Positions 22,470 to 33,505 of a stretch of DNA of 64,000 nt are shown here, one piece after another. The stretch is from Luidia sarsii (taxonomy: Eukaryota > Echinodermata > Asteroidea > Paxillosida > Luidiidae), in NCBI GenBank assembly GCA_949987565.1, contig OX465113.1:7128551-7192550 (forward strand). Reading direction: 5' to 3'. A program made the position numbers and the translations under genes. The notes under the pieces are model-generated. The model searched no databases and had not been told where the DNA came from. It worked only from the letters and a program-made list of their open reading frames with translations. How positions within the stretch are numbered: position 1 is the stretch's first letter; each line of letters opens with the position of its first letter.

Positions 22470-23020
22470 CACTTGACATTGGGTGAACTCAACCATGAAC
22501 CTCAGCACACTGCCATACACTCCAACAATTGACCAGAACATGACCAAAAGCTCATGGGTGAATCCACCCACGAAAACACTGTCAGTGCACTGCAACACAC
22601 TCCAACAATTGACCAGAAAATGACCAACCGCTCGTGGGTGAACTTGACCAGAACATACCCAAGAGCTCGTGGGTAAACTCGCCCACGAAAGCAGTCTCAG
22701 TGCACTGCCCGAGACACTCCAACACTTCACCAGAAAATGAGCAAGAGCTCGTGGGTGAACGCACCCACGGAAACACTGTCAGTTCACTGGAATACACTCC
22801 AACAACTGACCAGAAAATGACCAAGATCTCGTGGGTAAACTTACCCACGAAAGCAGTCTCAGTGAACTGCCCGAGAAACTCCAACACCTCACCAGAAATG
22901 AGCAAGAGCTCGTGGGTAAACTTACCCACGGAAGCAGTGTCCGTACACTGCCACACACTCCACACTTGACCAGAAAATGACTTAGAGCCGGTGGGTAAAC
23001 CCACCCACGAATACAGGCGA
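22470..23020. repeat. 80 bp minisatellite with internal palindrome
   Basis: Starts at about 22531, 22611, 22730, 22809, 22889 and 22968 share ACCAGAAAATGACCAAGAGC. Period is about 80 bp with one shorter unit near 22645. Each unit holds GTGGGTAAACTTACCCAC, an 18 bp near-palindrome. The period is not a multiple of three, so frames crossing it are not protein-coding. Confidence 0.85.
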
Positions 23021-23130
23021 GTGCAACCCCAAACCAACAGCATCTCCCTGGACCATTGGTACATATATCCCCTTTTGTGATAATGTATATCTTTACTTCC
23101 AAGTGCCCTAAATCAGTCCTAAAATTTCAT

Positions 23131-23380
23131 CCTCCATCACATTGTGCCTTGTAACCCAGATGCTACATTTTCCTCAATTGACCAAAACTCCACATGCCCC
23201 CAATCCTACAGAATCCTCCTCCATCACATTGGGCCTTGTAGCCCAGATCCTACATTTTCTTACAGTGACAAAACTCCACATGCCCCAAATCCTGCAAATT
23301 CCTACAATGCATCAACTGCCACATGCCCCAAATCCTACGAATTCCTACAATTGGACAACAGGATTCTGTAGGATTTGGAA
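23131..23380. repeat. ~87 bp tandem duplication (CCTCCATCACATTG)
   Basis: CCTCCATCACATTG occurs at 23131 and 23218 with matching downstream sequence (CCCAGATSCTACATTTTC, CTCCACATGCCCC). Further partial units run up to 23340. Confidence 0.75.
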
Positions 23381-23382
23381 GG

Positions 23383-23700
23383 CTTAGGGTTTTAAGGTAA
23401 GTCAAAACTACCGACACGTACGTCCCACGTGTATGTATATCTTGGTAGTGTGGGGCGTAAGTAAACACACCAGTCATAAACCTCTTGATGAGGGGATGTG
23501 CACCCACTGTCACGCCTCTTACGGTGGGTAACACGCGTAGAGATAGTTACTGCCACTATGAAAATGCCTTATCAAGGCAGTCGATTACTGCTGGTACAGT
23601 AGCTCGAACTGGATCAGTCTCTGTCGTAATGCAGAAGAGAATCCACTTCTTGAGCGAGGACCACCAGGAGCATTTCCTGGTAAAATGTCGCCATGACGCA
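23383..23700 (-). pseudogene. DIRS-like tyrosine recombinase, N-terminal fragment
   Basis: Minus strand reads IIIASWRHFTRKCSWWSSLK, then DPVRATVPAVIDCL, then after a shift GVTVGAHPLIKRFMTGVF and VSVVLTYLKTLS. This is the SAM-like N-terminal domain of DIRS recombinases (compare SWR...SYRSELRKW in the plus-strand copy at 27.2 kb). Confidence 0.75.
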
Positions 23701-23839
23701 ATGATGATCTGGGCAAACTGTTTTGAATCTGACAAGACGAGCCGTGAGCGTCAGGCGATGCCTCAATTGGTGTAGTCTGCCTTAGGGGGGAAGTGTAAGC
23801 AAATCAGATTCGTCGGGTAATATGGCTGGTGCCCTGTTT

Positions 23840-24455
23840 AGTGATTAGCAACTTCAGTTGTTTCGGAAACCATGTTAGCGTGCCAGAGAGGTACAATTGA
23901 TATGCCAATTACCGCCTTGTCATGGCATATTTTGGTTAGAATTCTGCCTATAGACAAAATTGTTGCAGCGGGCATGTGTGATACCCACAATTGCAAATCT
24001 GAAATTGCTAGTCCAGACAACCCATTTTTGCATCGTGATTTCCGCCGTTTGTGGTCAGTGCATGATTTTTCTCCAATTCGACAGTGCGTCTGAAAATGGC
24101 CCAGTATGGGACTGCTAGTTCACAAGAAACCATCAGCCCTGTCACTCTAGCCACTTATCGAATTCTAGGGGAATAGGCTTATAATGTGGCCATGAGTTTA
24201 CTTACTTGCTAAGTTTATCAGCCTTAGCTGACGGGATGGAAATAGTCATTTCGACTGAGTCTAGCTAAAAACCCAGAAAAATAATGTTCTGGGTGGGTTC
24301 CAACCAAGATTTTTGTCCGTTAATTGTGAACCCCAACTCTTCCGTGAGTTTCGTACGACCTACAACATTACTCATACATGCATAATATGTATTCCCTATC
24401 AATAGGACATAATCGATATAATCACATGACACATAACCAACACGCCGTAGGCACC
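23840..24455 (-). pseudogene. DIRS-like RT palm and RNase H-linker fragment
   Basis: Minus strand reads LRRVGYVSCDYIDYVLLIGN, then LTEELGFTINGQKSWLEPT and IIFLGF, then after shifts VTGLMVSCE and ISDLQLWVSHMPAA. This is the RT active-site and post-palm region of DIRS/Ty3-type polymerases. The second catalytic aspartate is tyrosine. Confidence 0.75.
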
Positions 24456-24468
24456 AGTGTGGCGACTT

Positions 24469-24850
24469 TCGCTGCGTTTACACTTCATCCCGCAACTAGG
24501 AGGATCGGATCCCGATCAAAACCGTGTGTAAACGCAACGCAGGATCAGATCCTGATCCCGGGATCTGATCCTTCTCTCGGGAAGGATCAGATCCGGTTCA
24601 GATCCCGCAATTTGCAATTGTAAACGCAATGCGGGATCAGATCCCGGAAGCTGAGTCGAGTTTCGCAGTTGTGCCCCATGCCCATTATCAGTGCACATAA
24701 CATTTGGCCCTATGTTGCAACGCTTCATCGATGCCACGCGGGATTAGGATCAAGTGTAAACACGCCAGGGATCTGATCCCGCTCGCTGATCGCGACCGAA
24801 GGATCTGATCCTCCGTTGCGAGATCTTGTGTAAATTTACGCAGTGAGATT
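24469..24850. mobile_element. 380 bp MITE of reiterated GGATCAGATCC palindromes
   Basis: The left end CTGCGTTTACACTT mirrors the right end (GTGTAAATTTACGCAG). The interior has GGATCAGATCC, GGGATCTGATCC, GATCCCGGGATC and similar words at least eight times, plus GTGTAAACGCAACGC spacers. It interrupts the DIRS-like RT between the LRFLW and DYIDY motifs. Confidence 0.8.
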
Positions 24851-25163
24851 CAGCCAAAGAAACCTCAGGATTTTTTTGTGTTCCTGGGCTATTGGTAATG
24901 CATAAAATAGAGTTTTGTTCAGCGGAACGGCATATCGCCCCATTTCAAGTTATATAACAACACATTGTACATGTACTATCCTGGCCGCCCATGCATTCAT
25001 TTATGCATTACCTGACTGGCCTTATAAGCCTTGTCTCTTGCCGGTTCAGTCACTTCAGGTTCTGGCACTTACGTACGTTGATGTCCTTGCTGCACAGATT
25101 ACTATTCAACCTTATTCTTTTGAACATGTCCAACGACGATCGAGAGTCAATCGGCTGATTTCT

Positions 25164-25231
25164 TTCAGGTCAAGAGACGCCATTAAGCAGGTCGGAGTCA
25201 CCAACTGCATTGCATACCGTATTGTCTCCAT
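25164..25231 (-). pseudogene. DIRS-like RT start fragment
   Basis: Minus strand reads METIRYAMQL and CLMASLDLK, the conserved beginning of DIRS-like RT. The expected continuation (ALPIAQEHKK) lies 250 bp away at 24853-24917, so another ~240 bp insertion separates them. A 15 bp inverted match GGCATATCGCCC/AGGGCGATATGTGCC at 24931/25290 may relate to it. Confidence 0.65.
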
Positions 25232-25504
25232 TTAAAAATGACAGTATTTTTTACAAAAGTATTGAGCCCGAGTACGCAGGTTAATAATAGGGCGATATGT
25301 GCCGTCTCTCTTTTGACGGATGAATATAAGTTAGAGATGAATCCCCCATCTGTCACTGCAAAAAAAGGTATTTCGCTCAGCGCAGTATATTGTTAGGGAT
25401 AAGTGGCAAATTCAATTATAATGTTGAACTGTATTCAGGACACAATTGTTTCCTGTGATCTCGCGCCATTTTGCTATAAAATGTGCGAGTCTGCCTGCTG
25501 ATAC

Positions 25505-25700
25505 AGGTTGATCATTCTCACATTATGTGCTTACTCAGAGGGCCATTGTATGGTATTATAATTTCAACATTCTCACATGTGTGATTACTCAGAGGGCCAT
25601 TGTATGGTATTATTTCTTTGAGCATTCTCATATTCGTGCTTACTCAAAAGAATGTTATTTGTAATTGATCTTTGAGAAATATCTCGTTTGTGCTTACTTA
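25505..25700. repeat. ~60 bp tandem repeat (CAGAGGGCCATTGTATGG)
   Basis: ATTCTCACAT...TTACTCAGAGGGCCATTGTATGGTATTA occurs twice (about 25513 and 25568) with two decayed units after it (CATTCTCATATTCGTGCTTACTC). It lies between the gag and RT remnants. Confidence 0.7.
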
Positions 25701-25739
25701 AGAGAGTGTCTACTGGCATGATGTTTCCATCATTTCAAC

Positions 25740-26135
25740 GCCTTTAGGTATACCTGCTTCGAGCAACCGCCGGTGGGTTGTCCGGCTTGTTTTTCCCCCG
25801 CCAATTGTTGTAGGGGCGGCGCTTGGAGTTTAAAGGTTTAACGGAAACTTACGTTTCTGAGGGTGCCTGGAAGTCGTGTTCTTTGACTGACCCCTTGATT
25901 TGTTGCCGACTTTGTAGCCCAGCTTATTAGTCTCTTGTAGGTCACTACATTTGTGTGTAAGGCTGTCACCAAAGAGAAGTTCAGTTACTGGCACTAGAGC
26001 CGAACACAGGCTCTGGTTTAAGTCCGGTTTCATGAAATCGCGTCGTCTCACATTGAGTTCATAGTTTGCATGACCAAGTATTGAAACTGCATCGTGGCAT
26101 AATATCATTTCAATATTGAAACTATTCGGTGTACA
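25740..26135 (-). pseudogene. DIRS-like gag, C-terminal fragment
   Basis: Minus strand reads ILGHANYELNVRRRDFMKPD, then VTELLFGDSLTHKC, then ETNKLGYKVGN, and after a shift PKGVEMMET. This is the conserved tail of gag proteins in animal DIRS-like elements. It lies head-to-head with the plus-strand RT at 26155. It fits as the missing gag of the minus-strand copy below it, or as an inverted part of the plus-strand copy. Confidence 0.65.
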
Positions 26136-26154
26136 ATACGGTTGGTTAGACCAA

Positions 26155-27810
26155 ACTGTTTCATGGAGTTTATCGACTTGAAGGACGCTTACTTTTCAGT
26201 ACCAAATTGTAAAGGAACACAAGAAGATATTGAGGTTTCAATGGCAAAATGAGCTGTATGAGTTCACCTATCTGACCTTGTGCTTGCGCCCCTCGAATAT
26301 TCACAAAAGCGATGTGGCGTCCCTACGACAAAGGGGATTTGGGTCTTTCGATTTTATCGATGACTCGCTACTTATCGGTGCAACATTTCAAGAATGCACC
26401 GAGAATGTTCAGGCCAGAAAGGCTCTCACCCAATGTTTGGGGTTTATAGTGAACGAGGAAAAGTCGAATTTTATCCGAACTCAAAGGATTACTTTCCTTG
26501 GTTTCGACTTAAATTCAGTCAGAATAACAATTTCAGTGCCCCAACACAAAGTTGAACACGTTTCATTGAAGATCCGAGAAAATCTTGGACAACGGTTCCC
26601 CAAGATTCGGGATGTTGCTACTGTTTAGCGTCATAGGATGATTGGTTTCAAGTGAATTGACATTGTCCACTGTTCAGGAGAGCACTTGGAAATGAGAAAA
26701 TTGAGGCTCTTGCTCGGTGCAGTACGTTATGTCAATTTCAAAACAATTAAGTCGCTTCTGATTTACAATGGTGGATTGAAAACCCTCCGCTATATCTGCC
26801 GCCCCGATGCGGAGACGTGTTCCCGCCTTTAAAGTGGAGACTGATGCATCCGTCCAAGGCTGGGGTGCACATTTTCACGAAAGCACCTCTGGGAGACGAT
26901 GGGCCCAGATTGAGGCGAATCATCACATAAACTTTCTGGAGCTGAAAGGCTGCTTTTCTCTTGCCTTACAGTAATTTTTCGCAGATAAGCACAGTGCTAC
27001 GATTCTTCTGAAATCTTACAGCGTTACAGCAGTGGCATATCTGCGACACTTCGGGGGTTCAAAATCAATATTGTTGAAATCTCTAACCCTCGCCAATCAG
27101 ACTTGCTTTGTCTCCCCCTTTCAAACAGGCCCCACCCATTGAGAAGCCACCACAAGCTGATGGCCTGCCTATTATAAGGCAAACCCTCAGACAGTAGCAG
27201 AGTCGAGTTTCGAAACAAGCTGCTCAACTCATCGTTGCATCCTGGAGAACAGCTACTAGTAAGTCGTACAGATCAGAACTCCGCAAGTGGTTATTGTTCC
27301 TCGCTCGGACAAAAACTAATCCTATTCAACCAGATGTAACAACTGTGGTTGACTTTCTCGCTAAAGAGTTGAACAATGGGTGTGAATACAACGCCCTTAA
27401 TACTATGCGGAGTGCATTACCTGCGGTACTGCCGTCAGTGGCTGGGACGACCATAGCTTCGCACCATTACATTAGTCAAAAAAGTGTTGAAAAGGGCGTT
27501 CAATTTGAAGCCTCCAAAACCCCGGTACTCCTACACATGGAACGTAGCTGTTGTCCTACGTTACCTGAAGGGTCGAGGAGAGAACATTAAACTCTCTCTG
27601 AAAAACTTTACAATTCAATAAATTTTACTAATTGCCCTGGTATCTGGGCAGCACTGTCAGACATTGACTTTGCTCAATTTAGACGTTGCCTATGTCACAT
27701 CGGATGGCGTCACGTTCATAATTGGTGAACTTACTAAGACGAGTAGGATCGAGAGGAAAAACTCCAGTGCTCAGTTAATTTCCTTTAAATATGCCAAATC
27801 GTAGTAGGAT
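26155..27810 (+). mobile_element. Second DIRS-like element, RT-RNase H-tyrosine recombinase, truncated
   Basis: Plus strand encodes MEFIDLKDAYFSVP, then (26230-26628) FDFIDDSLLIGATFQECTEN and RITFLGFDLNSV (RT). Next is VETDASVQGWGAHF with INFLELKGCF (RNase H, about 26830-26960). Then, from about 27215, IVASWRTATSKSYRSELRKW, TMRSALPAVLPS and SGQHCQTLT (tyrosine recombinase). Frameshifts and stops separate the parts. The FIDD box is intact, unlike the minus-strand copy, and the sequences differ enough to be a separate family. It ends abruptly at the satellite. Confidence 0.8.
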
Positions 27811-29447
27811 CTTCTTCTATAGTGTTTTCCTAGACTATTCTAGGACTGCTGAACCGATTCTTTGTTCAAGAAAAAAAAAAAGGTTCAGAAAAAGTCTCCG
27901 ATATTCTTCAAAGTGATCTCCTAGTCCCGCATTGGACTGCTTGAACTAATTTGCACGGACGCTTCTTCTTACAGAAAACATTGTTTTAAAAAAAAAAGTC
28001 TCTGATTTTCCTGAAAATGATATCGTAGAGGCTACTAAGACTAATGAGAGATTTCAACGAACGATTTTACGTTTCGAAGTGTTTCAATTTCAGGTGAAAA
28101 AACCCTCAGATTTCCATCAAAAAGATTTCTGTGTTCAATAAAGCAAACCTAAACTGATTCGGACTAATGATAGGTGTTTTCAGAAAAATAAAATAATAAA
28201 AGTAAAATCTTCAGATATCCTCTACATTGATATTCTTGATTCCTTTTTCGACTGCTGGATTCCTTTTGGATTTCTACAAAAAAATTGCGTTCAGGAAAAA
28301 TCTCCGATTTCCATAAAAAATGATATCTTAGTCTCTCCCCGAGGACAAAATACTCGACAGTGTTTTCCTACACTCTTCTCGGACTGCTAAACTTATTTCG
28401 ACAATTGATTTAAGAAAAAAACCTTTTCCGAAAAAGTCTTCGATATCCGTCAAAATGATATCCTAGTCTCCCCTAGGACAAAATACTCAGGTTTCCTCTA
28501 CAGTATTTTCCTACACACTTCTCGGACTGCTGAACTGCTTTCGACAATTGATTCTTTGTTTAAGACAAAATGTTTTCCGGAAAAATCTCCGATTTCCTTC
28601 AAAAATGATATCCTACTCTCCCCAAGGACTGCTGAACTGATTTGCACGGACGATTCTTCGTTTACAGAAAACATTTTTTTTCAGAAAAAATGGTCCCTGA
28701 TTTTCTTTAAAATGATCTTCTACAGTCTCCTAAGACTAATGAGAGATTTGAATGAACGATTGTACGTTTCGACTTATTTAATTTTTGATAAAAAAATTCG
28801 CTCAGATTTCCTTTCAAAAGATTTTTTTAGTGTGTTTTAAGACTCCTACCTGATTAACACTAACGATTGTTTTTTTCCAAAAAGAAAAAAAAAAAATCAG
28901 ATTTCCTTTAGAGTGTTTTCCTACACGTTCCTCGGACTGCTGAACTGCTTTCGACAATTTATTCTTTGTTTAAGAAAAAAAATGTTTTCGGAAAAAGCCT
29001 CCGATATCGGTCAAAATGATCTCCGAGTCTCCACAAGGACTGCTGAAATGATTTCCACAGAAAATTCTCCGTTTACTGAAAACATTTTTTCAGAAAAAAA
29101 GGTCCCTGATTTTCTTTAAAATGATCTTCTAGTGTCGCCTAAGAGTAATGAGAGATTTGGATGAACGATTGTACGTTTCGAATTATTTAATGTTTGATGA
29201 AAAACTCGCTCAGATTTCCTTTCAAAAGATTTTTTTAGTGTGTTTTAAGACTCCTATCTGATTAACACTAACGATTGTTGTTTCCAAAAAGATAGAAAAA
29301 AATACTCAGATTTTCTCTAGTGTTTTCCTACAACTCCTCTCGGACTGCTGAACTGCTTTCGACAAATGATTCTTTGTTTAAGAAAAAATAATGTTTTCCG
29401 GAAAAATCTCCGATTTCCTTCAAAAATGATATCCTAGTCTCCCCCAA

Positions 29448-31476
29448 GGACTGCTGAACTGATTTGCACGGACGATTCTTCGTTTACAGAAAACATTTTT
29501 TTCAGAAAAAAAGGTCCCTGATTTTCTTTAAAATGATCTTCTAGTGTCTCCTAAGACTAATGAGAGATTTGGATGAACGATTGTACGTTTCGAATTATTT
29601 AATTTTTGATAAAAAAACTCGCTCAGATTTCCTTTCAAAAGATTTCTAGGTGTTTTTAAAGACTCCTACCTGATTAACACTAAGTATTGTCGTTTCCAAA
29701 AAGAAAGAAAAAAAATCAGATTTCCTCTGGAGTGTTTTCCTACACTCTTCTCTGACTGCTGAACTGCTTTCGACAATTGATTCTTTGTATAAGAAAAAAA
29801 AATGTTTTCCGAAAAAGTCTCCGATATCCGTCAAAATGATCTCCGAGTCTCCACTTGGACTGCTGAACTGATTTGCACGGACGATTCTTCGTTTACAGAA
29901 AACATTTTTTTCAGAAAAAAAGTCCCTGATTTTCTTTAAAATTATCTTGTAGTGTCTCCTAAGACTAATGAGAGATTTGGATGAACGATTGTACGTTTCG
30001 AATTATTTAATTTTTGATAAAAAAACTCGCTCAGATTTCCTTTCAAAAGATTTCTTGGTGTTTTTAAAGACTCCTACCTGATTAACACTAAGTACTGGTT
30101 GTTTCCAAAAAGAAAGTAAAAAAAAATCAGATTTTTTCTGGAGTGTTTTCCTTCACTCTTCTCGGACTGCTGAACTTATTTCGTCAATTGATTCTTTGTT
30201 TAAGAAAAAATATTGTTACCCGAAAAAGTCTCCGATAGCCGTCAACATGATCTCCGAGTCTCCCCTAGGACTGCTAAAGTGATTTCCACGGAAGAATCTT
30301 TGTTTACAGAAAAAAAATCAGAAAAAGTCTCCGATTTTCCTGAAATTGATCTCGTAGAGTCTACTAAGACTAATGGGAGATTTGAACGAACGATATTACG
30401 TTTCGAAGTGTTTTATTTCAGGTGAAAAAAACCTCAGATTTCAGTCAAAAATATTTCTGTGTTCAATAAAGCAAACCTAAACTGATTCGGACTAATGATT
30501 GATGTTTTAAGAAAAAAATAAAAATAGAAGTAAAATCTTCAGAAATCCTCTACACTGATATTCTTGAATCCTTTTGGACTGCTGAACCGATTTCGACAAA
30601 AAATTGTGTTCCGGAAAATTCTCCGATTTCCTTCAAAAATGATATCCTAGTCTCCCCAAGGACTGCTGAACTGATTTGCACGGACGATTCTTCGTTTACA
30701 GAAAATTTTGTCAGAAAAAAAGGTCCCGATTTTCTTTTAAATATCTTCCAGAGTCTCCTAAGACTAATTGAGAGATTTGGATGAACGATTGTACGTTTCG
30801 AATTATTTAAGTTTTTATGAAAAAAACGCTCAGATTTCCTTTCAAAAGATTTTTTTAGTGTGTTTTAAGACTCCTACCTGATTAACACTAACGATTGTTG
30901 TTTCCAAAAAGATAGAAAAAAATACTCAGATTTCCTCTACAGTGTTTTACTACACTCTTCTCTGACTGCTGAACTGCTTTCGACAATTGATTCTTTGTTT
31001 AAGAAAAAAAATGTTTTCCGAAAAAGTCTCCGATATCCGTCAAAATGATCTCCGAGTCTCCACTTGGACTGCTGAACTGATTTGCACGGACGATTCTTCG
31101 TTTACAGAAAACAATTTTTTCAGAAAAAAAGTCCCTGATTTTCTTTAAAATGATCTTCTAGTGTCTCCTAAGACTAATGAGAGATTTGGATGAACGATTG
31201 TACGTTTCGACTTATTTAATTTTTGATAAAAAAACTCGCTCAGATTTCCTTTCAAAAGATTTTTTTAGTGTGTTTTAAGACTCCTACCTGATTAACACTA
31301 ACGATTGTTGTTTCCAAAAAGATAGAAAAAAATACTCAGATTTCCTCTACAGTGTTTTCCTACACTCTTCTCGGACTGCTGAACTTATTTCGACAATTGG
31401 TTCCTTGTTTAAGAAAAAATAATGTTTTCTGAAAAAGTCTCTGATATCCGTCAAAATGATCTCCGAGTCTCCACTA
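29448..31476. repeat. 2,029 bp higher-order repeat, copy 1
   Basis: Five ~405 bp units including one variant block. Compared segments at offset 2,029 are the same except for three single-base changes I could find (30307 region ACAG/AAAG, 30693 region TTCTTCG/TTTTTCG, 31210 region CTTATT/CTTTTT). Confidence 0.9.
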
Positions 31477-33505
31477 GGACTGCTGAACTGATTTGCACGG
31501 ACGATTCTTCGTTTACAGAAAACATTTTTTTCAGAAAAAAAGGTCCCTGATTTTCTTTAAAATGATCTTCTAGTGTCTCCTAAGACTAATGAGAGATTTG
31601 GATGAACGATTGTACGTTTCGAATTATTTAATTTTTGATAAAAAAACTCGCTCAGATTTCCTTTCAAAAGATTTCTAGGTGTTTTTAAAGACTCCTACCT
31701 GATTAACACTAAGTATTGTCGTTTCCAAAAAGAAAGAAAAAAAATCAGATTTCCTCTGGAGTGTTTTCCTACACTCTTCTCTGACTGCTGAACTGCTTTC
31801 GACAATTGATTCTTTGTATAAGAAAAAAAAATGTTTTCCGAAAAAGTCTCCGATATCCGTCAAAATGATCTCCGAGTCTCCACTTGGACTGCTGAACTGA
31901 TTTGCACGGACGATTCTTCGTTTACAGAAAACATTTTTTTCAGAAAAAAAGTCCCTGATTTTCTTTAAAATTATCTTGTAGTGTCTCCTAAGACTAATGA
32001 GAGATTTGGATGAACGATTGTACGTTTCGAATTATTTAATTTTTGATAAAAAAACTCGCTCAGATTTCCTTTCAAAAGATTTCTTGGTGTTTTTAAAGAC
32101 TCCTACCTGATTAACACTAAGTACTGGTTGTTTCCAAAAAGAAAGTAAAAAAAAATCAGATTTTTTCTGGAGTGTTTTCCTTCACTCTTCTCGGACTGCT
32201 GAACTTATTTCGTCAATTGATTCTTTGTTTAAGAAAAAATATTGTTACCCGAAAAAGTCTCCGATAGCCGTCAACATGATCTCCGAGTCTCCCCTAGGAC
32301 TGCTAAAGTGATTTCCACGGAAGAATCTTTGTTTAAAGAAAAAAAATCAGAAAAAGTCTCCGATTTTCCTGAAATTGATCTCGTAGAGTCTACTAAGACT
32401 AATGGGAGATTTGAACGAACGATATTACGTTTCGAAGTGTTTTATTTCAGGTGAAAAAAACCTCAGATTTCAGTCAAAAATATTTCTGTGTTCAATAAAG
32501 CAAACCTAAACTGATTCGGACTAATGATTGATGTTTTAAGAAAAAAATAAAAATAGAAGTAAAATCTTCAGAAATCCTCTACACTGATATTCTTGAATCC
32601 TTTTGGACTGCTGAACCGATTTCGACAAAAAATTGTGTTCCGGAAAATTCTCCGATTTCCTTCAAAAATGATATCCTAGTCTCCCCAAGGACTGCTGAAC
32701 TGATTTGCACGGACGATTTTTCGTTTACAGAAAATTTTGTCAGAAAAAAAGGTCCCGATTTTCTTTTAAATATCTTCCAGAGTCTCCTAAGACTAATTGA
32801 GAGATTTGGATGAACGATTGTACGTTTCGAATTATTTAAGTTTTTATGAAAAAAACGCTCAGATTTCCTTTCAAAAGATTTTTTTAGTGTGTTTTAAGAC
32901 TCCTACCTGATTAACACTAACGATTGTTGTTTCCAAAAAGATAGAAAAAAATACTCAGATTTCCTCTACAGTGTTTTACTACACTCTTCTCTGACTGCTG
33001 AACTGCTTTCGACAATTGATTCTTTGTTTAAGAAAAAAAATGTTTTCCGAAAAAGTCTCCGATATCCGTCAAAATGATCTCCGAGTCTCCACTTGGACTG
33101 CTGAACTGATTTGCACGGACGATTCTTCGTTTACAGAAAACAATTTTTTCAGAAAAAAAGTCCCTGATTTTCTTTAAAATGATCTTCTAGTGTCTCCTAA
33201 GACTAATGAGAGATTTGGATGAACGATTGTACGTTTCGACTTTTTTAATTTTTGATAAAAAAACTCGCTCAGATTTCCTTTCAAAAGATTTTTTTAGTGT
33301 GTTTTAAGACTCCTACCTGATTAACACTAACGATTGTTGTTTCCAAAAAGATAGAAAAAAATACTCAGATTTCCTCTACAGTGTTTTCCTACACTCTTCT
33401 CGGACTGCTGAACTTATTTCGACAATTGGTTCCTTGTTTAAGAAAAAATAATGTTTTCTGAAAAAGTCTCTGATATCCGTCAAAATGATCTCCGAGTCTC
33501 CACTA
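31477..33505. repeat. 2,029 bp higher-order repeat, copy 2
   Basis: Directly adjoins copy 1 in the same orientation. After 33505 similarity continues for ~150 bp and then switches to other unit types, so the exact tandem is two copies. Confidence 0.9.

Larger units (their letters stand above)
19642..23383. mobile_element. 3.7 kb segment inserted in DIRS-like element, carrying a piggyBac-like gene
   Basis: The DIRS-like recombinase reads up to LTYLKTLS at about 23385 on minus and resumes with MKIAVLFALVSG at about 19641, so everything between is inserted. The insert holds the piggyBac-type transposase frame (19630-21717) and a minisatellite zone (22000-23380). A TTAA lies at the right border (about 23393), the piggyBac target. 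No matching TTAA or terminal repeat is visible at the left border, so the insertion is not a clean piggyBac transposition or has lost its 3' end. Confidence 0.7.
17800..26135 (-). mobile_element. Decayed DIRS-like retrotransposon, split by nested insertions
   Basis: Read on minus, protein remnants follow DIRS order. Gag C-terminus is at 25740-26135 (LGHANYELN, LLFGDSLTH, ETNKLGYKVGNKS). RT start is at 25164-25231 (SLDLK) and 24853-24917 (ALPIAQEHKK, LRFLW). RT palm is at 24185-24455 (CDYIDYVLLIG, SWLEPTQNIIFLGF), RNase H-linker at 23840-24180 (ISDLQLWVSHMPAA). The tyrosine recombinase is in three pieces: 23383-23700, 19376-19641 (LFALVSGHCYQTLSRLNL) and 17800-18174 (GWTNCSTFTKFYNKPI). RT, RNase H and tyrosine recombinase without integrase define the DIRS order. 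The RT motif is YIDY instead of YxDD and stops and shifts are frequent, so it is dead. Assigning the gag piece to this copy rests on order and strand. Confidence 0.8.

Noticed and set aside
22582..23064. Long frames across the 80 bp minisatellite as a repeat protein
   Set aside because: Period is not a multiple of three, so successive units are read in different frames.
24930..25303. 15 bp inverted match as TIRs of a further MITE
   Set aside because: The right match lies outside the interval that must be removed to restore the RT, so the pairing may be chance.
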